Shown here: one piece after another, positions 19,501 to 26,888 of the stretch | Layout: every line of letters begins with the position of its first letter | Numbering within the stretch: the first letter of the stretch is position 1 | Translations under genes and position numbers: made by a program | The notes under the pieces: generated by a model | What the model was told of the DNA's origin: nothing | The model's input: the letters and a program-made list of their open reading frames with translations, nothing else | Database searches by the model: none | From: Aquimonas sp044377145 | GTDB taxonomy: Bacteria > Pseudomonadota > Gammaproteobacteria > Xanthomonadales > Xanthomonadaceae | Assembly (NCBI RefSeq): GCF_044377145.1 | Contig: NZ_JBILJQ010000002.1 | Location: 62,001-126,000, forward strand | Direction of reading: 5' to 3' | Length of the DNA: 64,000 nt

Positions 19501-22500
19501 GTTCGATGAAACGCTCACGCTCCTCGCGATCGAGCAATCGGGTCAGGCCATCAGCGGCTCGGGCGTGGCCGCAGTGCAGGTCAGGAACGCTACGTCCGCT
19601 GGCAAGCGCCTCCAGCCCGGCCAGCAATGCCGGGTAGTCGGCAGCGATGATCGCAGCGCGGTGCTCAAACGACTTGCGGCCGTTCTGCAGGGTGTAGGCG
19701 AGATCGCAGAGTCGCGGGCGGTGGGTACGCTCGCCCAGCCGCTGAAGAAGGCGCTGGGCCATTTGCTTCAACTGTTCTTCGTTGCGCGCCGACAGCGGGA
19801 ACAGATAGCCCTCGTCCGGTACGGTCTCGTTGCTCAGCTTTACGCGGCATTCTTCTACGACGACATGCGCATTGGCGCCACCGGCTCCGAAAGAGCTGAC
19901 TCCGGCGCGCAGCGGCTGCTCCACGCCATCCAGTACCTGCGGCCGCCAGGGCTGCAGCTGGCGCTGAACATGGAAGGGTGAGTGTTCAAACTCGATATGC
20001 GGGTTCAACCGTTCTGCGTGCAGGGATGGCACCAGTTCGCGCTCGCGCATCTGCAGCAGCACCTTGCTCAGGCCGACCAGGCCGGCACCGGCTTCGAGGT
20101 GGCCGATATTGGTCTTGACCGAGCCGATGGGACACTGGCCCGCAGCCACGCCGTCACGGGCAAAGGCTTGGCTGAGCCCGGCGATCTCGATCGGATCGCC
20201 CAGTTCGGTGCCGGTGCCATGCGCCTCGATGTAGCCGATGCTGCGCGCGTCCACGCCTGCACGCCGCAGGGCAATGCCGATCAGCTCGGCCTGGGCCTTG
20301 GGGTTGGGGACGGTGTAGCCGCTGGTGCGTCCGCCGTGATTGGACGCGGCGCCGCGGATCACGCCATAGATCTGGTCGTGATCCGCCAGGGCCTGCGCCA
20401 AGGGCTTGAGCAGGATGGCGCCGACGCCCTCACCCGCCACGTAGCCGTTTGCTCCCTCGCCGAAGCTGCGGCAGACGCCGTCAGCCGACAAGGCGCCGCC
20501 GGCATGGTTTATATCGAACTTGTGCTGGTGCAGATCAAGGTTGACACCGCCGACCAGGGCGCTGGAGCAATCGCCTCGGCGGATCGCCTCGCAGGCCAGG
20601 TAGATCGCGGTCAGGCTGGACGAACAGGCGGTGTCGACCGTGAGGCTGGGGCCGGTGAAGTTCATCCAGTAGGAGACGCGGTTGGCGATGCTCCAGAGAA
20701 ACGAATTCGGGTGCTGCTCGCCGCCCGCCAGCTTCGCTTCGACGCCGAGGATCTGGTACAGAGCCCAGACCGCACCGACAAACACGCCGACATCGCGACG
20801 GCCTTCCTGGGCCAGCAGTTCGGGGTAGTAGCCGGAGTCCTCCAGGGTTTCCCAGGCGACTTCCAGAAAAATCCGTTCCTGCGGGTCGAGCATCTCGGCC
20901 TCACGAGGCGAGATGTTGAAGAACATCGAATCGAAGCGGTCAATGGCGTCGAGAAAGCCGCCCCGGTAGTCGCGGTTGCAGGCACCGCCCGCCCGCTGTG
21001 CACGCCGCTGCGCAGGCAACTCGCTGATGCAGTCGCGGCCGGCGCGCAAGTTCTGCCAGAAGGCATGCAGATCGTCGGCTTGCGGATAGCGGCCGGCCAT
21101 GCCGATGACGGCAATGTCCAGGCCCTGGTCATCGCGGAGCGACTGGGTCGTCACCTTCGCGCCGACGCCGGGCTTGGCTCTCTCAGCGGGGCGGAGAGCG
21201 GCTGCAGCCGACGCCGACGGCTTCGTCTGGTCATTGCCGGACATCTCAAGCTCGCCGCTGATGGGGGTCTCGCTCGACGCTGCCGGGGCATTGCTAAAGC
21301 CCAACAGTGCGTAGCGAGCGGCGAGTTCACCCATGCCTGCCGCGCTCTCCCCCGTCTGGCTCAGTTCGGGAATGTAGGCGGTCGGGGCGAAGGCTGCGCG
21401 CAGGCGCTCACACAGGATCTGCACGTGGGCATCGTCGAGCCCCTGTGGGATCGCCAGCCGGACCAGATCATTGATCGGACCGTTCTTTTGCATGCCTACG
21501 CTGTGAGCGCCGGCGCGGATGCCGGTGTGCAGGTACAGCCAGGCCAGGAAGGCCGCCACCGGATGCTCCAGCGCGTTGAAGTCGGGCAGACGCTTGACGT
21601 CGATCAGCACGCAATGGGCGCCGGCCGGCTGCAACAGAGGGAGACCCAGCGAGTCCAGGCAGTGCCAGACCTGCTCGACCTGACGCAGGCGGCGGCTCAC
21701 TCGTTGTTCGATCAGGCTGCGGCGGCTAAAGGCCAGGCCGACCAGCTTCTTGTCGAGCACCGTCAGCCCGCCGCCCTCCTGGCTCATCAGCGCATGCACG
21801 CGGCCGAGCAGCGCCTCGTCGTCGCTGGCGATCAGGCCACCGCGGTCAAGGCCGAAATCCTTGGCCAGGCTGCCGATCAACACATGCGCCTGAGCGAGCA
21901 GCTCATGTGCCAGAGCCCAGGGCCGGTCATTCACATGCTCGGAATCGTGCTGCACCAGCAGGTGCGCGTTTTCCAGCACACGCGTCGCATCGATCACCAG
22001 GCTCAGGCCGTGGCTGTCCAGCAGTGCGCGCAGTTCGCGCAAATGGCGCAGAGAAACCGCCTGGCCGCCCGAGGCGTTGTCGCTGAGCTCCACGCAGACG
22101 TAGGCCACCTCGGCCGCACGCGTTGCCAACAGTGCCTTGAGCGCATCGAGATCCAGCTCGGCCTTCTGCGCTGACGGGGTGTCCACCGCGAACAGGGACG
22201 GATGCGGCAGTTCCTGTGGACTGAAGCCCTTGTCGATCTGGTGGAACAAGCAGGTCGGAAACAGCAGGTTCTGCGGAACCAGGCCGGGCCGCGCCCAGGC
22301 TTTGCAGAACAACTCGTCCGCGCTGCGACCTGACTCTGTCAGAGCGATGTGGCGAAACGGGATCAGCTCGCGCAATGCGGCCTGAAGATCGATCGGCGTC
22401 TGCAGATCGGAGCGCAAGGCCAGCATGCTTTGTGCAACTTCCGGACGGTGCCTGAGCTGGGCCCAGGAGTCGGTCTTGTGCTCGAACTCGACCGCAGCGT

Positions 22501-24124
22501 CCGCGAGATGCAGAGGATTGAAACCGGCGCCCGCCAGTGCAGCCAGGCGGGACTGTGCCTCACTGTCCAACGCTGCGCTGCTCTTCGAGGCGTTGGCCGT
22601 TGCGCGTGCGGGCTGGCTCGGTGCAGCCTGGGCTAGCGGGAGGGCCGTCGATGTCGCTGCAGTGCGTGCAGGATTGTGATGCTCGGCGTCGTTGGTCTGG
22701 GTGCGTTCGGGGTCAGCGATCATCATGATCAGATCGAGCACGCTGTCGGCGGAGCCCGCCTCGCGCGGACGGCACAGGTAGATGCTGCGGTTCTGTGGGC
22801 GGAATTTGTTCTTGAACTGCAAGTTGCCGGCATCGTTGAAGATGCCCTGGCGGTGCAGGTCGTCGAGCACGCGGTCAACCGCAGGATCGGCCAGCGGCGA
22901 GCGCTCCAGGCGGCAGCCATAGGTGCCGCCCAGGCTGAGCAGGTCACAGCCTTCGGCAGCCAGCGCCTCGATGATCCGCACGATGGCGTAGTCCAGCCCA
23001 CCCAGGGGCATGTCCTGGCCGTAGAACTCCAGGTCCATCAGATAGCCATTCAACTCATCGCAAAGGCGAGAAATCAGAATGACGTTCTGCAGGCGATCGT
23101 TCTGATAGGTGATAAAAAGGCGATGCTGCGGGTGCAGTCTGCCTTGCAGGATCTCCTCACGCACGCGGGCGATCAGCGGGTTGACCATCGGCTTGCTGGC
23201 ACACCAGGCGTCGATGACGGCAGCGATTTCCTGGTCGACCTGGGGCTGGCTACCGCATAAGTACTCGACAGTGCGGCAGGGGCCGGCCTTCTCGAACTTC
23301 GCCAGCAGGTAGCGCAGACGACGCATGGCGCTGCCCTGCAGGGAGAAGTCGCGAATCTCGCAGACGCGCTGAAGCGCTCCAAACGGAGTTGAGGAAAACG
23401 CTGTTTCCCCGATGGCCTCAATCGTTTCATCGGCGAACACATTGAGCAGCAAGCCGTGGCGCTGGCAGTGTGTCTGCAGCTCGGCCGCCAGCTCGGCGAA
23501 GTAGTCGCGTGGGCCGGTAAAGGCATACACAAGAATCAGCGTGCGGCTGCGCGCGTAGTTGAAGTAGCCACGCCGGCGCGAGCCGATAAACAGATTGGGC
23601 GCGATGTCGCGGGTGCCACGAGACACGCAGCCTTCGTTCTTGTGGCGCGCGTACAGACCCTCGATGTGAGCCTGTAACTGCGGATGCGCGGGCAGGTCGG
23701 CTTCCAGCAGCAGGAGCGGCTCGATCTGCGCTACCAACGATGCGGCAGGCGAAGGCGCCGGTGGTCGTGGGCCCGGCGGCGTCGCGATCGGCGCCACGGT
23801 CTTCGCAGGTACAGCCACTCGGCCAACAGTCGGTGTGGCCGCCGAGCCGCTTGAGAGGCGCGTCTGCAGGGCTTCCGCGTGTCGATCCACGAAATAGCTG
23901 GTCAAGGACTCCAGATTGAAGTTCTCGAACAGCAGGGTCTTGGGCAGGCTGCCAAAGTCTGCTTCCAGCGCTTTCAGAATCTTCAGCACCCGGAACGAGT
24001 CGACGCCAAGCTCACCAAAGGGCGTGGCAGCATCAAACTCGGCCGCGGGCAAGCCCGACGCCTCAGCGAACAGGCCCTTGAGATATGCCTCAGTGCGTGC
24101 CAGCAATTGATCACGATTTTGCAT
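13577..24124 (-). CDS. PksA: trans-AT PKS with embedded MprF/GNAT-like and PLP-lyase domains
   Basis: 3515 residues from the ATG at 24124 (GGGGA upstream); a longer in-frame extension lacks PKS sequence. Order: ACP (Ser43, GVDSF); a DUF2156/MprF-C or GNAT-like domain at about 135-455 (LMDLEFYGQD, LQFKNKFRPQNRSIYL); a tryptophanase/tyrosine phenol-lyase-like domain at about 530-920 with Asp712, Arg715 and PLP Lys755; KS1 at about 1000-1425 (Cys1167, His1302, His1342); DH at about 1600-1890 (His1638 in HVVSGLPTLP, Asp1804); KR (GGAGGLG near 2147, Tyr2291); ACP (Ser2450); KS2 at about 2565-3005 (Cys2737, His2872, His2919); a DH-like end with His3220 and Asp3388 but a broken HxxxGxxxxP motif. There is no AT; LPTYPFADKRHWI and LPGYPFARERHWI linkers remain after each KS. 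The final module lacks an ACP, which PksB supplies. Confidence 0.93.
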   Translation of the reverse strand: MQNRDQLLARTEAYLKGLFAEASGLPAAEFDAATPFGELGVDSFRVLKILKALEADFGSLPKTLLFENFNLESLTSYFVDRHAEALQTRLSSGSAATPTVGRVAVPAKTVAPIATPPGPRPPAPSPAASLVAQIEPLLLLEADLPAHPQLQAHIEGLYARHKNEGCVSRGTRDIAPNLFIGSRRRGYFNYARSRTLILVYAFTGPRDYFAELAAELQTHCQRHGLLLNVFADETIEAIGETAFSSTPFGALQRVCEIRDFSLQGSAMRRLRYLLAKFEKAGPCRTVEYLCGSQPQVDQEIAAVIDAWCASKPMVNPLIARVREEILQGRLHPQHRLFITYQNDRLQNVILISRLCDELNGYLMDLEFYGQDMPLGGLDYAIVRIIEALAAEGCDLLSLGGTYGCRLERSPLADPAVDRVLDDLHRQGIFNDAGNLQFKNKFRPQNRSIYLCRPREAGSADSVLDLIMMIADPERTQTNDAEHHNPARTAATSTALPLAQAAPSQPARATANASKSSAALDSEAQSRLAALAGAGFNPLHLADAAVEFEHKTDSWAQLRHRPEVAQSMLALRSDLQTPIDLQAALRELIPFRHIALTESGRSADELFCKAWARPGLVPQNLLFPTCLFHQIDKGFSPQELPHPSLFAVDTPSAQKAELDLDALKALLATRAAEVAYVCVELSDNASGGQAVSLRHLRELRALLDSHGLSLVIDATRVLENAHLLVQHDSEHVNDRPWALAHELLAQAHVLIGSLAKDFGLDRGGLIASDDEALLGRVHALMSQEGGGLTVLDKKLVGLAFSRRSLIEQRVSRRLRQVEQVWHCLDSLGLPLLQPAGAHCVLIDVKRLPDFNALEHPVAAFLAWLYLHTGIRAGAHSVGMQKNGPINDLVRLAIPQGLDDAHVQILCERLRAAFAPTAYIPELSQTGESAAGMGELAARYALLGFSNAPAASSETPISGELEMSGNDQTKPSASAAAALRPAERAKPGVGAKVTTQSLRDDQGLDIAVIGMAGRYPQADDLHAFWQNLRAGRDCISELPAQRRAQRAGGACNRDYRGGFLDAIDRFDSMFFNISPREAEMLDPQERIFLEVAWETLEDSGYYPELLAQEGRRDVGVFVGAVWALYQILGVEAKLAGGEQHPNSFLWSIANRVSYWMNFTGPSLTVDTACSSSLTAIYLACEAIRRGDCSSALVGGVNLDLHQHKFDINHAGGALSADGVCRSFGEGANGYVAGEGVGAILLKPLAQALADHDQIYGVIRGAASNHGGRTSGYTVPNPKAQAELIGIALRRAGVDARSIGYIEAHGTGTELGDPIEIAGLSQAFARDGVAAGQCPIGSVKTNIGHLEAGAGLVGLSKVLLQMRERELVPSLHAERLNPHIEFEHSPFHVQRQLQPWRPQVLDGVEQPLRAGVSSFGAGGANAHVVVEECRVKLSNETVPDEGYLFPLSARNEEQLKQMAQRLLQRLGERTHRPRLCDLAYTLQNGRKSFEHRAAIIAADYPALLAGLEALASGRSVPDLHCGHARAADGLTRLLDREERERFIELLMQGRDPHKLARLWIDGLLSDCRGLVQGDARRVSLPTYPFADKRHWIATAAATAPRMHSIAAGPALHPLIDTNESTFSRQLFRKRFHANEFFLREHVVSGLPTLPGTAYLDLARRAGELATGLPVRRIRNITWVSPLSAVEGGVVDVLTELKPAAEAVQFEVFSERADGSRQLYAQGKLEFAVEPAAAEFIDLAAIQSRCTRLLGGDEAYPLFAQFGLDYGPSFRLLREVHRTADEVLGLLQLPVVREADFDAFVLHPCVIDAAMQAGVVGQLGQSEGQMKVPYSITEVELLHPLSRTCYSHVTRTPGTRESSSGVSRENVCIVDENGRVLVRLRESIGVPLTSVHEKPAPRALGDKGSDKEGLDERGFDELYYRPQWLARALPEFPSERGDVLLFDRDPRRAEALRALGLRVHCVLPGDAFEDLGDDNFRVQPRHKQDYALLLAELRSRAALPTRICIGWGSTESAADAEALQAALDGGVYALLSLSQALIECKLEGRLQLVYLHSRSPGEVELPEHAGLDGFLRSLRLENPRIDAKRLQLDSDDVTLAARILLHELHSAAQLDLSVRYRAGLREVRSLVRLSDAELPAAEASALPLRQGGVYLITGGAGGLGLIFAEFLARQCQAKLVLSGRSPLSSERSDDLQRLRDLGAEVEYLQADVSEPSAARALIDHCQQAHGGLHGILHSAGVLRDSFLRNKTQEDMAAVLAPKVFGGFHLDRCSADLALDFFVCFSSLAAIGGNAGQCDYAYANCYMDALMAQREQLSASGQRSGRSLSLNWSLWADGGMRLDEQTEMFFRKTLGIRPLRREIGQQALLRALRAEPSQIAVLEAVREKIELAWGLAAPVAQPVQQASAPAAVVDKAAASSAGLHDAVIAELSGLVMEMLKLGADELSLDNILLDLGFDSIGLTSFANAINQRYLLDINPVLFFEYPSLRAITDHLLEEHAAAMAAAHVGSAGTGVDLATTASDLTTAAPTTPVTVSAVASTVSPTFGRKQWQAPSHASNSGPAGTAASPTNRFRDMPIAIVGMAGVMPQSDTLEEFWDHLANARNLVTEIPRDRWIWEQYDGNPVKEVNKSNSRWGGFMREVDKFDPLFFGITPREAEMMDPQQRIFIETVWAAIEDSGQKVSDLSGTRTGLFVGTSAKDYIDVLATHQSSLDGFSASGNSHSILANRVSFLLNLRGPSAPLDTACSSSLVALHRAIESIHTGSSDMAIVGGVQVMLTPIAHISLSSAGMLSIDGKCKTFDKDANGYVRGEGVGAIFIKPLQQAEADGNPIHAVIRATAENHGGRVTMLTAPNPKAQAELLFEAYDKAGIDPSTVGYIECHGTGTSLGDPIEIQALKKSFGDLYRAYGCSAPTQAHCGLSSVKTNIGHLEPAAGIASLLKVLLAIRYQQIPALLHFQTLNPYIDLEGSPFYIADKTVPWAAPRASTGEELPRCAGVSSFGWGGANAHVVLEQYRPLAPATPLSAGPCLVPLSARSSERLRAYTQRLADFLQAKPDTDLHALAYTLQVGRDPMDERLALVAHSHAELLQRLQAFAVGEEQIEGLQRGRVQRFRKNEQGLSSLEQTPAPAVSEAELKAQFAAGDFNQIAQLWVAGHELDWTALRADKPPKRLSLPGYPFARERHWIDTSGRRGSTATLERLHPLVHRNSSQLGLLRFSSEFKSSDLLVAEHQQRLPAFAYLEMVRAAVMQALPQASLSNRQLRLRAEWPAAAGALGVRLDLSLRGTPAQGLEFVIDSVDLDAGQPGKRIEHCRGRAELEPVQVAPRLDLAQLSALLGQGEVGVATLDTLLKTIGPVRGQALRSISRLHSDPQHVLAELVLPDSARDLSETSGLHPALLDGVLQAGVLLATGFAPVPGQSSLPLRIESLQQLAPCQSHMFAWLRRARSNTPDSVDVWLDADLMDKEGLVCVRMRGLHLHSDRPPYQPQPADGDFARLLDSLYHKHPIASAAPKGLERAFEKLLEQIL

Positions 24125-24462
24125 GCTGTCCCCGATGTGCTTTGCGCCCAGGTGGGCCGTATCGCACAGCGATGTCGGTTGGATGAGGCCTCGTCTCCGC
24201 CTACAGGCTTGCCCGTGGCGCTGCTCGATAGCCGAAGCACAAGCGTCAAGAGGTAAGCGCGTCATCCCTGGCGCGGGAGCTCCGATGGATCCGAGCTCCC
24301 GAGGGGCGTGCCGATTACTCTTCATAAAATGTCTGTGGGCTCACCATCTCCCTGCGCGCGGGAAACGCTGAGGGACCGGAACGCCCATGGCTGCTGGTGC
24401 GGAAAAGCTGCTTCGTCAGGCGGATGGACCCTGCCCACTCGCAGTTGCGGCATAAGCACTCG

Positions 24463-24490
24463 GTAGCCGGGGGCCGCAGCTGGCCGCTAC
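24463..24490 (-). promoter_or_regulatory. Candidate leader hairpin
   Basis: On the minus strand GTAGCGGCC pairs with GGCC...GGCTAC across a short AGCTGC loop and a CCCG bulge. The outer GTAGC/GCTAC pairing is perfect. It lies about 340 nt upstream of the pksA start. LoaP-type NusG paralogues are known to recognise an RNA hairpin in the leader of their target operon, so this is a possible site. The assignment rests only on position and pairing. Confidence 0.25.
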
Positions 24491-24497
24491 TCGGACG

Positions 24498-25043
24498 TGG
24501 GCAAGGCTCCGCCCTTTGGCGTCACCGTAGTGCGCCACGTTTTCGTTTGAATTGCCTGTGTGCCTCCGCGTGAGCGGCGCCTACAGAAGCCCGATGGCCT
24601 GCCAATCCACATTGACTCGCAGACAGTTGCTGTCGAGCCGCGTGGTTACGCCGAATGAATCGTGGTTCCAAAGGTGATCGCCTTCGACGTCGACTCTGCC
24701 GAACGGCCCGGGAGCGCTGTTGCCGCGCCGAAGAGATGAATGGTCAGGCAGACAGCTCGACTTGGCATTTGCAAAGCATTGGCCCTGAACCCTGTGAAGT
24801 CGCGCCATGCCGAAACATCATTCTCAAAGAATGGGCAAGGCTCCGCCCCTTGGCGACACCGTAGTGCGCCATGCTTCAGTTCGAATTGCCAATGCGCCTC
24901 CGCGTGTGCGGCGACTACAGAAGCTCGATGGCTTCCCGATCCACTTCCACGCGCACGCTGCTGCCGACGAGCTGTACATTCACTACCAGAGATGCTTGAT
25001 TCTTCAAGTGAATCAGTTCGCCTTGGACCCCAGCAAACGGCCC
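24498..25043 (-). repeat. Tandem duplication: decayed (24498-24709) and intact (24832-25043) copies
   Basis: Both copies begin with GGGCAAGGCTCCGCCC, continue with CACCGTAGTGCGCCA and GAATTGCC, then GCCTCCGCGTG and a gene 3' end containing CTACAGAAG. The copy at 24832-25043 covers the downstream flank and C-terminal codons of the intact nusG-like gene. The other, 334 nt away, is diverged. The order and spacing of landmarks agree, so this is a local duplication that included the 3' flank. Confidence 0.75.
24581..24709 (-). pseudogene. Remnant of a NusG-like KOW domain
   Basis: The minus-strand reading ends GPFGRVDVEGDHLW...NCLRVNVDWQAIGLL. It aligns with the C-terminus of the intact neighbour, GPFAGVQGELIHLK...SSVRVEVDREAIELL. 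Only about 42 codons of similarity remain and the N-terminal domain is gone. It is therefore a dead fragment of a duplicated nusG paralogue rather than a separate gene. Its flank is duplicated as well. Confidence 0.7.
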
Positions 25044-25442
25044 GGAGACGATGTTGACCCGCCGACCCGGTACCAGGTTGGGCTCTATCGTCAGGTCCAG
25101 ACCGCTATCAACCAGCTTCTTAACAGCCATTACTTCCTCTTCCGGCAGGCTCGCCGGCCTCCCTGCCGCAAGCACAAAGCCGCATGAGCCGCGGATGTAG
25201 CGCATTCCTTCGTACTGATCGACCCTTGGACGCACAAAAATGTAACCAGAGAAGAGCGGAAGACTCGTTTGCCCGCGTTTCTGCTTCGAACGCCGTGTCA
25301 GGGTTTGCCTAGGCAGGTAGGCGCTCACGCCACGCTGCTCCAGTACAGATTCCACCACGCTTTCGTGACGGCTTCTGGTCCGCAACACCAGCCAAGGCGC
25401 AGCATCCATCTCTTCCACCCACTTGAACTCGACCGCATTCAT
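24915..25442 (-). CDS. NusG-family specialised elongation factor (RfaH/LoaP/TaA-like)
   Basis: About 175 residues. The NGN domain starts at WLVLRTRSRHESVVESVLEQRG and contains SAYLPRQ and LFSGYIFVRP, the usual RNA-polymerase-binding pattern. The KOW domain is at the C-terminus (PGRRVNIVSGPFAGVQGELI, then RVEVDREAIELL). The ATG at 25442 was chosen; ATG 25409, nearer the conserved Trp, and GTG 25475 are also in frame. It is not the housekeeping NusG, which normally sits beside secE and rpl genes. It heads a 25-kb operon on the same strand. LoaP and TaA show that such paralogues antiterminate polyketide operons, so it is likely a dedicated regulator of this cluster. Confidence 0.88.
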   Translation of the reverse strand: MNAVEFKWVEEMDAAPWLVLRTRSRHESVVESVLEQRGVSAYLPRQTLTRRSKQKRGQTSLPLFSGYIFVRPRVDQYEGMRYIRGSCGFVLAAGRPASLPEEEVMAVKKLVDSGLDLTIEPNLVPGRRVNIVSGPFAGVQGELIHLKNQASLVVNVQLVGSSVRVEVDREAIELL

Positions 25443-25849
25443 CGAGCCCCGCACGTTAGAGCTCACGTGTGACACCTTGTGTATTTATGGATGCGCCCGA
25501 CGAGATTCCGCGGTCACATACCGTGGGCATGCAAATTGTCGCTGGCGCCGAGCCCTCAGCCGATGCGCAACGTATAGGACAGCTGGGAAGCCGAAGAGCC
25601 TTCTTGTGCAGGTTGTTACGTCTGTACGTTCTTCTAGCTTTAGTTGTTCCGCTGCAAAAGTAAACTGGCAGATCTTACAGGTGCACTCTGTGCGAGGATC
25701 CTTTTCAGACCGACCTTGCCTTGAATGATCTGCAGCATTCCAATTCACGCTGAGGCAGGAAACGTGGGAGCTCCAAGCCATCAGCTGGGAAGTCCGAGGA
25801 ACCCGAAGTGTCACCGAAAGGGTCCTGCATCGCCGCCAGCGTCGATCAT
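25443..25849. other. Upstream region of the PKS operon
   Basis: No gene was recognised. This interval is more AT-rich than its surroundings, particularly 25600-25690, and is the likely place for the promoter of the nusG-like gene. No convincing -35/-10 pair or operator could be fixed by eye. Confidence 0.4.
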
Positions 25850-26643
25850 TCGTTATCCAATTCATGCTCTGGTTGCCGCAGCAAACCACCCCTTGCGAGA
25901 ACCACGGAGAAGTCGCCGCGTTGCCCGGGATCCATGGCTTGTACAGCTCCCGCATCGCCCAGCGGCGTGCGCGATTCACCAAGGGCGGAACTGCCTCCCT
26001 GGCCGGGCAGCCCGCCGGTCGCGAGCCGATGCGCGACGTCAAGGATCGGCGGACTGCCGAGCTCGAACGACAGCTTGACAAGCTGACGACTCAGCTGACT
26101 CTTTCCGCCGGCTTGTGTGCTTTAAGGGCGCGATGCTGATGTTCAGACCTGTACAAGTGGAAGCAGTCGGCGCACCAGCGGCCCTGGTGCGAATCGGCAA
26201 AGTGCGCTGGATAGTCCGCCTGCGTCTTGCAGCGTCTTGCAGTGCGCCTCCGAAAGGGCGATATCGTTGCCAAAACGCGGCCGCGACTGGCTAGCGTCAG
26301 TTTTGCTTTCGGCCAGCAGATCGATGAAGTTGTGCGGGGTCATCGGCGCGCCGCGGTCCTGGTGCACCGTCAAGCTGCTGAAGGTTCTCGGGTGTACGGC
26401 CGCGCAGCTGCCCACGCTGCATATCGCCTGCACTCCCTCGAGCTCGACCAAGCCATTCATGTTCAACAGCTCGCACTCAGGCCTCATGACCTTTTTGTTC
26501 AGGGTCTGAAGCTCAGGTTCCTTGGTGTCGTGCTTGGGCGCAGGCCCTGAGCGCTGCGCGCGCCGGCCGCTGGAATCGGATACTGCGAGCTGTTCACCGC
26601 AGGCCTGAAGCTGCAAGTGGTAGATGCCTTCGCGGCGCAGCAA
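25850..26643 (-). pseudogene. Decayed IS3-family transposase (OrfA/OrfB fragments)
   Basis: At about 26643-26480 the minus strand reads LLRREGIYHLQLQACGEQLA, then RSGPAPKHDTKEPELQTLNKK, the typical C-terminal part of IS3 OrfA. At about 26374-26110 it reads LTVHQDRGAPMTPHNFIDLL, SRPRFGNDIALSEAH and YPAHFADSHQGRWCADCFHLYR-EHQHRAL, the C-terminal half of an OrfB integrase. The central part with the first catalytic acidic residues is missing. A 10-bp tandem duplication (GCGTCTTGCA twice, 26222-26241) shifts the frame between SEAHCKT and QADYPAHF; removing one copy restores a continuous match. Terminal inverted repeats were not identified, and 25850-26100 is assigned only loosely. Confidence 0.7.
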
Positions 26644-26755
26644 GGCTCGAAGTTCCGAGGGTGAGCGACGGAGCGCGGAGTACCGAGCTCAGATCTGCGA
26701 GACACGCAGAGGCCGGATCGAGCTTCGTACGCAAGTGCCCCGCGGAATCTCGGGC

Positions 26756-26777
26756 TAGCAGCCTGTCGCAGCCCGAC
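26756..26777. repeat. Possible isolated left end of the 160-bp element
   Basis: TAGCAGCCTGTCGCAGCCCGAC resembles the left terminus of the element at 27943-28102 (TAGCAGCCTGTCGGGCTTTG). The following bases do not match, so this would be a truncated end. The match is short. Confidence 0.35.
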
Positions 26778-26888
26778 GCCACACCAGTGGCGCCATGGCG
26801 AATACGCAGTCAGCGATGTCGGGCATCGCTGCGCTCCGCTCAACCTACCCGATCGTCGCCGCGCCAGAGGATCGAATCTGCGCCGCGA

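Larger units (their letters stand above)
24125..24914 (-). other. Long leader between the nusG-like gene and pksA
   Basis: This 790-nt stretch on the transcribed strand holds no intact gene. It contains a decayed copy of the 3' end of the nusG-like gene and its flank (24498-24709), a candidate RNA hairpin (24463-24490) and a small perfect hairpin, CATTCT-TTG-AGAATG, at 24819-24833. A long leader next to a specialised NusG paralogue fits processive antitermination, in which the factor is recruited to RNA or DNA in the leader. No RfaH-type ops element was recognised. Confidence 0.5.

Noticed and set aside
17822..22174. Two very long plus-strand open frames (719 and 730 codons) opposite PksA
   Set aside because: They lie antisense to clear KS, DH, KR and lyase domains. 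Their translations show no family motif and are rich in Gln, Ala and Arg, as expected from the complement of a high-GC gene.
13577..24124. Search for an acyltransferase domain in PksA
   Set aside because: No GHSxG plus substrate-specificity motif was found after either KS. Only the post-AT linker sequences remain.
24125..24914. RfaH-type ops element in the PKS leader
   Set aside because: No GGCGGTAGCGTG-like sequence was found on the transcribed strand. Only hairpin candidates are reported.
25485..26081. 198-codon minus-strand frame upstream of the nusG-like gene
   Set aside because: No family motif is visible. Its composition and position fit decayed insertion-sequence and promoter DNA.
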